Under the pieces are notes generated by a model. That model did not search any database, was not told the origin of the DNA, and worked only from the letters and a program-made list of their open reading frames with translations. A stretch of DNA of 64,000 nucleotides from Isoptericola croceus (GTDB taxonomy: Bacteria; Actinomycetota; Actinomycetes; Actinomycetales; Cellulomonadaceae): positions 62,001 to 126,000 of the forward strand of contig NZ_JARLLG010000002.1 of the NCBI RefSeq assembly GCF_029382255.1, in the 5' to 3' direction. Position numbers and translations under genes: made by a program. Every line of letters begins with the position of its first letter. Position 1 is the first letter of the stretch. Positions 26,366 to 34,492 of this stretch are shown one piece after another.

Positions 26366-27114
26366 CGACCGCCCCACCCCTGACCCTGTTCGGCTCCCTG
26401 CGCTGGGACGTGGTGCGGCGGGTGTTCCCGACGGCACCCAGCCGGGTGCTCGAGATCGGCTGCGGCCAGGGCGCCGTGGGCGTCCGGCTCGCTGCTGCCG
26501 GGCACGACTACACCGGGGTCGAGCTCGACGCCGCCAGCGCCGAGGTCGCCAGGGCGCGGTTCGCCGACGCCGGGCTCCCGGGCCGCGTGGTGCACGGCGA
26601 CGCGCTCCGGGTCGACGCCGGGGACGGGTTCGACGTCCTGTGCGCGTTCGAGGTGCTCGAGCACCTTCAGGACGACGCCGCAGCGCTGGCCTCGTGGTTG
26701 CCGCTCGTCCGGCCCGGCGGCCTGGTGCTCGTCTCCACCCCCGCGTGGCAGGTGCGCTACGGCCCGATGGACGCCGCCGTCGGGCACCACCGCCGCTACG
26801 AGCCAGCCCAGATGCGGGCACTGCTGCAGGCGGCCGGGTTGACCGACGTCGGCGGGCGGCTCTACGGCGCACCGCTCGGGTACGCGCTGGAGGCGGTGCG
26901 CAACCGGGTGGCCCGCCGTCGGCTCGACGACGACGGGACGACGACGGCGGAGCGCACCGCGCGCTCCGGGCGCCTGTTCCAGCCGTCGTCGGCCGTCGCG
27001 GGGGCCGGTGTGGCGGTCGCGACCTGGCCGTTCCGCGTCATGCAGCGGCCGTTGCCGCGGATCGGGCCGGCGCTGGTCGCGTGGGGGCGGACACCGTCGG
27101 GCACCACCGGCTGA
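26362..27114 (+). CDS. Class I SAM-dependent methyltransferase, paralogue of the fused one upstream
   Basis: A 250-residue protein starting at ATG 26362 within the upstream stop (ATGA). Motif I is VLEIGCGQGAVGVRL. FDVLCAFEVLEHLQDDAAAL, VLVSTPAWQVRYGPMDAAVGHHRRY and the C-terminal YALEAVRNRVARRR...PFRVMQRPLPRIG follow. These align almost motif for motif with the methyltransferase half of the preceding fusion, down to the basic C-terminal tail. It is the last gene of the glycosyltransferase operon. Two paralogues may act on different positions or different sugars of the same lipid-linked glycan. Confidence 0.9.
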   Translation: MTTAPPLTLFGSLRWDVVRRVFPTAPSRVLEIGCGQGAVGVRLAAAGHDYTGVELDAASAEVARARFADAGLPGRVVHGDALRVDAGDGFDVLCAFEVLEHLQDDAAALASWLPLVRPGGLVLVSTPAWQVRYGPMDAAVGHHRRYEPAQMRALLQAAGLTDVGGRLYGAPLGYALEAVRNRVARRRLDDDGTTTAERTARSGRLFQPSSAVAGAGVAVATWPFRVMQRPLPRIGPALVAWGRTPSGTTG

Positions 27115-27142
27115 GCCCGTGCGCCTCTGAGCCCGTGCGCCC
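27111..27142 (+). repeat. Tandem duplication of 16 bp at the methyltransferase stop
   Basis: CTGAGCCCGTGCGCCT at 27111-27126 is followed directly by the same sequence with one change at 27127-27142. The first copy contains the stop codon. It is a small slippage duplication. Confidence 0.7.
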
Positions 27143-27201
27143 TCGGCGAGTCGCTGCCGCCAGGTGGGGCCTCCCGGTTGCCGAGGGGCGTGCGCCGTGT
27201 C

Positions 27202-27894
27202 ATGAGACATGGCATGGACGATGCGCGACGAGCGGTGACCCTGGTCACTCCGGAGAACGCGACCCTGGGCCACGCTCTGGGGGCCGCGTTGACCAGCCGT
27301 GGCTGGGCGGTCCACGAGGTGCGGTCCGACGGCATCCTGCACGACCTCGGTCCACACGCCCTGGTCGTCCTCGTGGAGGACGACCAGGGCCGCTGCCCGC
27401 CGCGGCAGCCGGTGGTCGGCACGCTGCGCAGGGTGATCGGTATCGGTTCCGTCCGGTCGCTGCCGGTCCTGGAGAGGATGCAACGTCACGGAGCCGTGGT
27501 GCTCAACCAGGCGGCGCCGATGCTGACCCTGCTCCACCACGTCGAGACGGCCGTGACCCGGCCGCTCTCCAGCGAGGAGATCGTGACGGCCGCAGCACTG
27601 CGTCGTCGAGTCGTCGAGAACGAGTGCCTGACCCTGCTCACCGCGGCCGAGGACGCCGTCCTGCGCGCGATGCTGGCCGGCGCCGGTGCCGTCCAGATCG
27701 GCGTGCACAGGCACCTGTCGATCCACACGGTCCGCAGCCACATCAAGGGGGTGCTCGCCAAGCTGGACGTGCGTTCCCAGCTCGAGGCGGTCGCCGTCGC
27801 ACGCCGTGCCGGGCGCATGGACTGGCTCTTCGACGCCACGGTGAGGTTCACCAATTCTGGTGAAGACGATCGCCTGGGCGTCCGTGCAGGGTAG
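27202..27894 (+). CDS. LuxR-type helix-turn-helix regulator with atypical receiver-like N-terminus
   Basis: The start is uncertain: ATG 27202 is used, and 27214 or a TTG at 27178 are alternatives. With 27202 the product has 230 residues. The N-terminal part (VTLVTPENATLGHALGAALTSRGWAVHEV) has the alternating pattern of a receiver domain but no clear phosphorylatable Asp at the expected site. The C-terminal LuxR HTH is clear from LTAAEDAVLRAMLAG to LSIHTVRSHIKGVLAKLDVRSQLEAVAVA. It lies 76 bp upstream of the protease-fusion gene on the same strand and is the obvious candidate to control it. Confidence 0.82.
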   Translation: MRHGMDDARRAVTLVTPENATLGHALGAALTSRGWAVHEVRSDGILHDLGPHALVVLVEDDQGRCPPRQPVVGTLRRVIGIGSVRSLPVLERMQRHGAVVLNQAAPMLTLLHHVETAVTRPLSSEEIVTAAALRRRVVENECLTLLTAAEDAVLRAMLAGAGAVQIGVHRHLSIHTVRSHIKGVLAKLDVRSQLEAVAVARRAGRMDWLFDATVRFTNSGEDDRLGVRAG

Positions 27895-27970
27895 GAGGCA
27901 CGGCTCGGAGGTCGACGGGAGCAGGGGGTCGGCGGTTTTCCGGGCACCACCTCGACGAGGAGAGCACGCC

Positions 27971-30247
27971 ATGCGTCAGGATCAGAAGAACGCGCCCACC
28001 ACCCTGCTGAACACCACCGTGGTGGGCCAGCCGTGGCAGGACGCCTACCAGGTCGGCGTCGGTGTCGACGCCGTCACCGGCCAGCTGCGCAGCACGGCGA
28101 TCGCCAAGCCGGAGCTGCGCCCCAGCAAGAACCAGAAGACCGAGTACACCTACACGCTCGTGGAGTCCCAGGAGAAGTTCGAGCAGATGCTCGAGGCCAC
28201 CGCCAAGGGCTCCTACAACCTCGAGGGCGTGCAGCTGTCCGCGAGCACCTCGTTCCTCGACAAGGTCGCGGTCTCCGAGCTGGCCGTGACCATCGTCGCC
28301 CAGCTCGCGGTCGAGGACAGCGAGTACTCCCTCGCCCCCGAGTACCGTCTCGACGTCGAGCCGGGCCCCGACTTCCGCGCACGCCACGGCGACTACTTCG
28401 TCGCCGGGTACCGCGCCGGGTCCTCGCTCCACGCGATCTACCAGTGCCGGTTCACCTCCACCGAGCAGCGACAGGAGTTCTCGGCGGCGTTCTCCGCCGA
28501 GGTGCCCGACGTCCTCTCCGCCGAGGGCAGCGTGAAGTTCCAGCAGGTCGCCAGCAGGACCGGTGCCCGGGTGAACGTCGAGGTCTCGGTCGACGGCGTC
28601 CGGGGCACGCTGCCCTCGCCGGCCGACGGGTGGACGCCGGGGACGATCCTGACCGACGTGATCCCCTGGTTCAACAAGAACCTCGAACCGGTCCACCGGG
28701 AGAGCTACCTCGCGCACTACCGGATGATCGACCCCTCGATCTCCGCCGAGGTGCCCATCGCGCCGGCCGTGTTCGCCGACCTCAGCTACCTCTACAGCAA
28801 GTTCTGGCTCGCCAGGACCCGGGCCAAGACGTGCCCCGCCTTCGGGCGGCGGCTCGTCACCGACCGGTTCCTGCGGCTGCAGGTCGACCTCGAGGCGCAC
28901 CAGGCGTCCCTCGCGACGGACCCGGAGACGCTGGCGAAGGTCACGGCCGACGTGCGCGAGCTCCTGGCGACGCTCGACGAGATCGACAACCGCCAGGCCT
29001 TCTACTCCCAGGTCGTCAAGGCCGCCGCCACGGAGCCGTCGGAGGGCCAGCGCATCGACGCGGACAACGGCACCGTGCGCTGGGGGTACGGGTTCCAGCA
29101 GGGCACCAGCCCGGGCGTGGTGGTGTCCAGCGCCACGGACAGCTACTCCGCCGACGACAAGGCCTTCGGGTGGCGCGAGCACGGGTTCACCTACCGCGAC
29201 ACCGCGCGGGTGGTCGTCGGGTGGGAGGTGATCTGCGGTCGCAACGAGAACGGCGGTGACTGGGAGAAGCGCAGCGACCGCATCATCGGCCGCGACGGCG
29301 GCACGGTGTGGGTCAAGAGCGACTACTGGCGCGGGTGCTCCTGGACCGTGGTCTGGTACACGGTCGAGGCGAACCTCTACCCCGTCGGGCCGTGGACGGC
29401 CGACGCCGTCCACGACTCCGGGTTCACGGTCGCCGAGGCACCGGCCACCCAGGCCGTCGAGGAGTACTGGACCCCCGACCGGATGCGGGAAGCGGTCCCG
29501 CTTGACCGCTCGACCACCGAGGGCGGCTCGATGCTCGCCCCCCGGACCGGCGGCACCGAGCCGTCCGAGCCGAGCGTCGAGGAGGTCGCGGCGTCGACGT
29601 CCCCGGTGGCGGACCCGACCTCGTACCCGGCGCGCACCGTCGGCAAGCTCTTCTTCACCATGGGCGGGACGGCGCACGTCGCCTCGGGAGTGGTCGTGCA
29701 CCGCCAGGGGATCATGACGGCCGCGCACTGCCTCGTCATGGAGCACGAGGCGCAGAACCTGTGCTTCGTGCCCGCCTACGACGACGGAGCGGCGCCGTTC
29801 GGTCACTGGGCCGTGCCCGTCTACGCCTGGCCGGACGAGTGGCGGCGGTCCCAGACCTCGGCCGACGACCTCGGCTTCGGCCGCGTCGCGCCCCGGCAGG
29901 ACGGCAGGGAGATCGGCGATGTCGTGGGCTGGGTGGGTCTGACCCTGCGGCCGGACGTCCAGAGCTGGGACGACGTGGGCTACCCCGCCGAGCCGTCCAC
30001 CCGCTACCCGTTCGACGGCCAGCGTCAGTGGCAGAGCCTGGGGCCGCGGCTCGAGCCGCCCGCGCCGCGCGTCGTCGCGAAGGCCGACGACCTGACGGCC
30101 GGCGGCAGCGGCGGCCCGTGGTTCACGCCTGACGACTCCGCCATGGTCAACGGGGTGTTCAGCCGGTACAACGTCTCGCAGCGTGCGGTGCACGGTCCGG
30201 AGTTCGGAGGGTGGGTGCTCACGTTCTTCCACCACGTGTTCGGCTGA
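27971..30247 (+). CDS. Large protein with possible MACPF-like N-terminal region and trypsin-like serine protease C-terminus
   Basis: The ATG at 27971 follows ACGAGGAGAG. The 758-residue product has no signal peptide or membrane helix. Residues about 40-330 include TYTLVESQEKFEQMLEATAK, EPGPDFRARHGDYFVAGYRAG and SAFSAE-type repeats. The GDYFVAGYRAGSSLHAIYQC block resembles the conserved Y-G-x-x-hydrophobic segment of MACPF/CDC pore-formers, though this is a weak, by-eye likeness. A middle region (about 360-500) is of unknown type. Residues about 555-758 form a chymotrypsin-fold protease: His586 in TAAHCL, Asp632 or 633 in ADDLGFGRV, and Ser713 in AGGSGGPW. A role as a protease-coupled toxin or effector is speculative. 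A strong terminator follows. Confidence 0.75.
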   Translation: MRQDQKNAPTTLLNTTVVGQPWQDAYQVGVGVDAVTGQLRSTAIAKPELRPSKNQKTEYTYTLVESQEKFEQMLEATAKGSYNLEGVQLSASTSFLDKVAVSELAVTIVAQLAVEDSEYSLAPEYRLDVEPGPDFRARHGDYFVAGYRAGSSLHAIYQCRFTSTEQRQEFSAAFSAEVPDVLSAEGSVKFQQVASRTGARVNVEVSVDGVRGTLPSPADGWTPGTILTDVIPWFNKNLEPVHRESYLAHYRMIDPSISAEVPIAPAVFADLSYLYSKFWLARTRAKTCPAFGRRLVTDRFLRLQVDLEAHQASLATDPETLAKVTADVRELLATLDEIDNRQAFYSQVVKAAATEPSEGQRIDADNGTVRWGYGFQQGTSPGVVVSSATDSYSADDKAFGWREHGFTYRDTARVVVGWEVICGRNENGGDWEKRSDRIIGRDGGTVWVKSDYWRGCSWTVVWYTVEANLYPVGPWTADAVHDSGFTVAEAPATQAVEEYWTPDRMREAVPLDRSTTEGGSMLAPRTGGTEPSEPSVEEVAASTSPVADPTSYPARTVGKLFFTMGGTAHVASGVVVHRQGIMTAAHCLVMEHEAQNLCFVPAYDDGAAPFGHWAVPVYAWPDEWRRSQTSADDLGFGRVAPRQDGREIGDVVGWVGLTLRPDVQSWDDVGYPAEPSTRYPFDGQRQWQSLGPRLEPPAPRVVAKADDLTAGGSGGPWFTPDDSAMVNGVFSRYNVSQRAVHGPEFGGWVLTFFHHVFG

Positions 30248-30256
30248 GCCGACGCC

Positions 30257-30317
30257 AGCGCGGCAGCTCCGCAGGCCCCGCCGGACAGTGCGGCCGGGCC
30301 TGCTGAGCTGCCGCGCT
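30257..30317. terminator. Bidirectional hairpin terminator between convergent genes
   Basis: A 13-bp stem (AGCGCGGCAGCTC at 30257-30269 with its complement at 30305-30317) continues, after a 2-nt internal mismatch, as a 7-bp stem (CAGGCCC at 30272-30278 with GGGCCTG at 30296-30302). It sits between the protease-fusion stop and the LCP stop and can serve both strands. Confidence 0.8.
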
Positions 30318-31318
30318 CAGGGCGCGTAGTCGGTGCCGAACTCCTCGACGTACTCGTCGACGGTGTCGGTGCGCAGCGCCTCGCCCAGCGCAGCCGTCTG
30401 CGCCTCGTCGACCAGGTTCACCGACGCCCCGCCACGGGTGCCGAACCCGGTGATCGGCACCATGAGCCCCACCATGTCCTCCCGTCCCAGCTCGGCGGCC
30501 ATCGGGACCAGGTCGACGAAGTCGGGCAGCTCGAGGTCGCCCGTCACCTTGACGTTGCCGTGCATCAGCGCCGCCAGGTCGGCCACCGCCGCCGGGTCGT
30601 CCGCATGCTCCGCGAGGCCGTCCAGCATGCCGATCACCGTGGCCCGCTGGCGCTCCGTGCGGTCCAGGTCCCCCAGGGGGAGCCGCTTGCGCTCGCGGAC
30701 GTAGATCAGGCCGTCGGTGTTCTCCAGCGTGATGCGGCCCTCCGGGAAGTCCACCACCCGGCCCGTGGACAGCACCGTCACCGTGGAGTGGTGCTTGTTG
30801 TCCACCTCGATCCCGCCGAGCGCACGCGTGAGGTTGATGAAGCCGTTGAAGTTCGTCTGCACCACGTCGTCCACCTCGATGCCGCCCAGCAGCTCCGAGA
30901 CCGTGTCGACGAGCGCCTGCGTCCCGCCCCGGGCGAAGGCCGCGTTGATCTTGCCCTGGCCCATCCCCGGGATGTCCACCCACATGTCGCGCGTGAACGA
31001 CACCAGGTAGAGCTGCTCGCGGTCGGCCGGGACGTGCAGCAGCATGATCGTGTCCGCGTTGCCGGACAACGAGTCCTCGTCGCGCGAGTCGGTGCCGATC
31101 AGCAGGATGTCGCGTGGTCCCTCGCCCAGCGGATCCACCGCCTCCGGTGACGGGGAGGGCGCGGCGGACTTCGCCGTCGGTTCGACCGACCCGGTCACGG
31201 TCTGCGTGGGGGTGGGTCCGGGCGCGGGCGGGGCGCTCGGCGAGCACGCGGCCAGGGTCAGCGCCCCCGCGGTCACGAGGACGGCGGCGCGCGCACGGTG
31301 CGGCACGGTCCGGGTCAT
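30317..31318 (-). CDS. LytR-CpsA-Psr (LCP) family lipoprotein
   Basis: The ATG at 31318 gives 333 residues with a lipobox LTLAAC at Cys25, so it is a lipoprotein outside the membrane rather than the usual single-helix LCP. The LCP catalytic domain includes ILLIGTDSRDED, NADTIMLLHVPADREQLYLVSFTRDMWV, GKINAAFARGG, and later a VRERKRLPLGDLDRTERQR segment with the conserved Asp and Arg residues. LCP enzymes transfer polysaccharides or teichoic acids from lipid carrier to peptidoglycan. Its ATG overlaps the stop of the glycosyltransferase upstream (ATGA at 31315-31318), so chain synthesis and attachment are coupled. Confidence 0.92.
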   Translation of the reverse strand: MTRTVPHRARAAVLVTAGALTLAACSPSAPPAPGPTPTQTVTGSVEPTAKSAAPSPSPEAVDPLGEGPRDILLIGTDSRDEDSLSGNADTIMLLHVPADREQLYLVSFTRDMWVDIPGMGQGKINAAFARGGTQALVDTVSELLGGIEVDDVVQTNFNGFINLTRALGGIEVDNKHHSTVTVLSTGRVVDFPEGRITLENTDGLIYVRERKRLPLGDLDRTERQRATVIGMLDGLAEHADDPAAVADLAALMHGNVKVTGDLELPDFVDLVPMAAELGREDMVGLMVPITGFGTRGGASVNLVDEAQTAALGEALRTDTVDEYVEEFGTDYAP

Positions 31319-32961
31319 CGGCTGTCCTTCCGGTTCGTCGTGGCGGCCGGGCTCGCGGGGGCTGCGGTACCGGACGCTGCGGCGTAGACGGTGTCGTACC
31401 GTGCCACCAGGCGCGACCATGTCCGATCGGCCGCCACGTCCCGGCCGGCCGCGACGAGGTCGTCGCGCCGGGCACGATCGTCGAGCAGCCCGCCGACGGC
31501 GTCGACCCACGCCGTGTGGTCGTCCGCCGGCACGAGCAGCGCGGCCGGAGCGCCGCCGTCGAGCGGCGAGCAGGCCTCGCGCAGCGCCGGCAGGTCGCTC
31601 GCCACCACCGGCCGGCGTGTCGCCATCGCCTCGACCGGCTTCAGCGGGGTCACCAGGCTGGTGACGGGGTGAGGGCGTCGCGGGACGAGCACGACGTCGA
31701 GGGCTGCGAGGTACGTGCGGGCGACGTCGCGCGGGACGCGGCCCGGCAGGAGCACGTGCTCGGCGATCCCGAGCTCGGCAGCGAGGCGCAGCAGCCCGGG
31801 GCGTGCGACGCCGTCGCCCACCACCAGGGCGGAGACGTCCGTGCCGCCGTCGCGCAGCGTCGCGACCGTGCGCAGGATCGTGTCGGCACCCTCGTAGCCG
31901 ACCAGCGAGCTCACCGTGCCGATCACCCGCGGCGCCGTGCGCAGGCCCAGCATGGTGCGCGCCTGCGCGGGCGACGGGACCGCGGCGTCGAGCAGCTCGT
32001 CGTCCACGGCGTTCGGCACCACGGTGATCCGCCCGGACGGCACGCCGCGCGCGATCAGCTCCTTGCGCATCGTCGTGCTGAGCGTGACCACCTGGTCCGC
32101 CGCCAGCGCGAGCTCGGTCTCCTTGGCCCGTACCAGCGCGTACCGCTCGGACCGTGTCGCCGCCTCCCGTTCGGCGGCGGTGGCGTGCGAGGCCGCCCAC
32201 GTCTCCTCCGGCAGGCCGCGCACCTCGTACACCCAGGGAAGGCCCGCGCGCTCCGCCGCGGCACGAACAGTCTCGCCCGTGGTCCAGGGTGTCGTCGCAT
32301 GCAGGATGTCGGGGCGGTTCCGGGCGAGCACGTCGGTGAGTAGTGCTGCTTCGGCTGCGGCCCGGCGGTGGTGGTCGGCCGGCCAGGACCGCGGCAGCAG
32401 CCGGTCGTAGCGGACGCCGTCGACGGTGTCCGTCCGGCGGGCACCCAGCGCTCCGATCGTCAGGGGGTAGCCCGCCCGGGTCGTCGCGGTGACCTGATGT
32501 CCCGCCGCTCGCAGCGCGGTGAGGATCGCGTGGGTCCGCAGCGTGTAGCCACTCTGGGTGTGGGGGAGCGAGTTCGTCAGGTGGTGATGGACCGCGACCT
32601 GGTGCGTGGGTCCGGCAGCCCTCGGGGCGCCGACCCGGGCCGTCGAGGTGCGGATCGGGTCGAGGGTGCCGATCTGCCCCAGGAGGGCCGCGCGCACCCG
32701 GCGCCCGGTCCGGCTCCGAGGCACGCACGCGCGGACCGTCGTGACGTCGCCGGCGGCCCATGCGGCGCGCAGGCGTCCCGCCTCGCCGCGGGTGCCGTCG
32801 CCGACCACGCGCTCCACCCAGGGCACCACGGACGCGCTCGTCCTGGCGGGCAGGCGACGTGCCGCCTGCAGGACGAGCCACGCGGGGTCGGTCGTCAGGG
32901 CCCGCACCATGTAGGAGGTCGTGAAGCGGACGTGGTGCGCGAGCTCGGCGGCGCGGGTCAC
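31315..32961 (-). CDS. Glycosyltransferase family 4 protein
   Basis: A 548-residue protein, longer than typical GT4 enzymes because of an N-terminal extension of about 130 residues rich in Arg and Ala without clear domains. The GT-B part starts near HQVAVHHHLTNSLPHTQSGYTLRTHAIL and includes YEVRGLPEETW. The donor-site region is RVIGTVSSLVGYEGADTIL and PLKPVEAMATRRPVVASDLPALRE. It starts at a GTG within the stop of the upstream gene (32958-32961) and ends within the LCP start, making a three-gene coupled operon. Confidence 0.9.
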   Translation of the reverse strand: MTRAAELAHHVRFTTSYMVRALTTDPAWLVLQAARRLPARTSASVVPWVERVVGDGTRGEAGRLRAAWAAGDVTTVRACVPRSRTGRRVRAALLGQIGTLDPIRTSTARVGAPRAAGPTHQVAVHHHLTNSLPHTQSGYTLRTHAILTALRAAGHQVTATTRAGYPLTIGALGARRTDTVDGVRYDRLLPRSWPADHHRRAAAEAALLTDVLARNRPDILHATTPWTTGETVRAAAERAGLPWVYEVRGLPEETWAASHATAAEREAATRSERYALVRAKETELALAADQVVTLSTTMRKELIARGVPSGRITVVPNAVDDELLDAAVPSPAQARTMLGLRTAPRVIGTVSSLVGYEGADTILRTVATLRDGGTDVSALVVGDGVARPGLLRLAAELGIAEHVLLPGRVPRDVARTYLAALDVVLVPRRPHPVTSLVTPLKPVEAMATRRPVVASDLPALREACSPLDGGAPAALLVPADDHTAWVDAVGGLLDDRARRDDLVAAGRDVAADRTWSRLVARYDTVYAAASGTAAPASPAATTNRKDSR

Positions 32962-34349
32962 CCGGCCGGCTTTCCGGCCGGTTCTGCGGCCGGCCGCACG
33001 GTGCCGGCCGACGACGCAGCCCGCGCGGGTGCCGGCGCCTCGGACCGTGTGGCGTACGTCGGGCCCCTGGGTACCAGGAGGTGGTCGACGAGCTGGACGT
33101 ACCGTCGGCCGAGCTCGTCGTCGTCGGCGTTGGCGGCCACCCAGGCGGCCGCCGCGGGGGAGACGTCCGGGACGGCTCCGTCACGCACCCAGCCGCTCCA
33201 CAGGTCCGCCAGCATCGCGACGTCGCCCGGTGGCACGACCGAACCGGCGCCGGTCGAGGCGACCAGCTCCGCCGACTCTCCGGCGACGCAGGCTGTGACG
33301 AGCCGGCCGGAGGCCATCGCCTCGTACAGCTTGGACGGGACCGTCCACTCCAGCGGGCGCCAGTCCCGCAGGGACACCAGGACGGTGTCGGCCCAGCGGT
33401 ACAGGGAACGGACCTCGTCGGCGGGCACCGATCCGCCGAAGTCCACCGGGGCGTCGAGCTGCGCGGCCAGCAGCCTGAGCGGCTCCACCTCCACACCCGA
33501 CCCCACGACCCGTACCTCGACGGGGCAGCCACGGCGCCGCATCTCGGCGGCAGCCCGCACCACCGTCTCCAGGTCCTGGGCGCGGCCGACCGTCCCCGCG
33601 TACGCGACGCGCAGCGGGCGGTCGGCGAGCGGTCGGGGGCCCGCGGCCGGGGCGGTCTCCGCGTCCGCAGGGGTGAACGAGGTGCCGTTGCGCACCACGG
33701 CGACCTCGCGCACACCGCGCGTGCGGAGAACCTCCGCGAAGGTCTCGGTGGTGGTCACGACCGCGTCCGCGCGCCGCTGCAGACGGCTCACCGACCGGTG
33801 CACCAACCACCGGACGAGGTCCAGGACGCGAGCCCTCGCAGAGCTACCGGCAGCGAACAGGCCCGCCGGTTCGATGAGATCCGGCCAGGCGTCGCGCATC
33901 TCGACCACGAACTTCGCCCCCATCACGCGGGAGAGCACCCAGGCCGCGAACATCGAGGGGATGCCGGGCACGGTGCCCACCACGACGTCGGGTCGCAGGC
34001 TCGGACGGCGGAGGACGCGCAGCCCCAGGTACAGCGAGCTCCAGGCGGTGACGGCCTGGTCGAGCGACCGGGACCGCAGCCGTGGGGAGTGCTCGCGGAA
34101 GCGGGTTCGCACGATGCGCTCGCCGTGGCGGCCCCTGCTGAGGCGGCCAGGGCGGTACTCCGGCAGGTCCTCGGCGAGGCGTCCGGCCGGGTAGTGCGGG
34201 GGAGGAGCCAGCACCGAGACGTCCACCCCGGCGTCGATGAGCCGGGGTGCCAGGGCGTCCCAGCGGCGCTGCGGGGCGCCGCGCTCGGGGGCGTAGTGGT
34301 GGGTCACCAGCAGGAGCCGTCGTCGTGCGGCCGACGTCGTGCCGTGCAT
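32958..34349 (-). CDS. Glycosyltransferase family 4 (WbuB-like) protein
   Basis: The 463-residue protein begins at ATG 34349 after CGGGAGCGAG. It opens RRLLLVTHHYAPERGAPQRRWDALAPRL, the usual start of WbuB/N-acetylfucosamine-transferase-like GT4 proteins. It continues with VVGTVPGIPSMFAAWVLSRVMGAKFVVEMRDAWPD and a donor domain with RVAYAGTVGRAQDLETVV and PSKLYEAMASGRLVTACVAGESAEL. The last 35 residues are a low-complexity Ala/Pro tail. It is the first gene of the operon with the other GT4 gene and the LCP lipoprotein. The 143-bp gap to the divergent LCP gene must hold both promoters. Confidence 0.92.
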   Translation of the reverse strand: MHGTTSAARRRLLLVTHHYAPERGAPQRRWDALAPRLIDAGVDVSVLAPPPHYPAGRLAEDLPEYRPGRLSRGRHGERIVRTRFREHSPRLRSRSLDQAVTAWSSLYLGLRVLRRPSLRPDVVVGTVPGIPSMFAAWVLSRVMGAKFVVEMRDAWPDLIEPAGLFAAGSSARARVLDLVRWLVHRSVSRLQRRADAVVTTTETFAEVLRTRGVREVAVVRNGTSFTPADAETAPAAGPRPLADRPLRVAYAGTVGRAQDLETVVRAAAEMRRRGCPVEVRVVGSGVEVEPLRLLAAQLDAPVDFGGSVPADEVRSLYRWADTVLVSLRDWRPLEWTVPSKLYEAMASGRLVTACVAGESAELVASTGAGSVVPPGDVAMLADLWSGWVRDGAVPDVSPAAAAWVAANADDDELGRRYVQLVDHLLVPRGPTYATRSEAPAPARAASSAGTVRPAAEPAGKPAG

Positions 34350-34492
34350 TCTCGCTCCCGGTGGGTTCGCGGTGCGCGCCGATGCGCAGGCTCCGACGGA
34401 CGCGCTCTTGTCGATGTTAGGGGCAACCCCGCACGAATTCCCCTCGACACCTCCGTGCCGCTCGACTGGCCCGTTCGCGTGGGAGACCTAAG

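Noticed and set aside
27111-27142. Tandem 16-bp repeat as a regulatory site of the LuxR gene
   Set aside because: It includes the stop codon of the methyltransferase gene and has only two units. Slippage duplication is a sufficient explanation.
30317-33715. A 1132-residue minus-strand open frame
   Set aside because: Only its last 333 residues are the LCP lipoprotein. The rest is the antisense or shifted frame of the GT4 gene, without family motifs, and the real start has its own coupled ATG at 31318.
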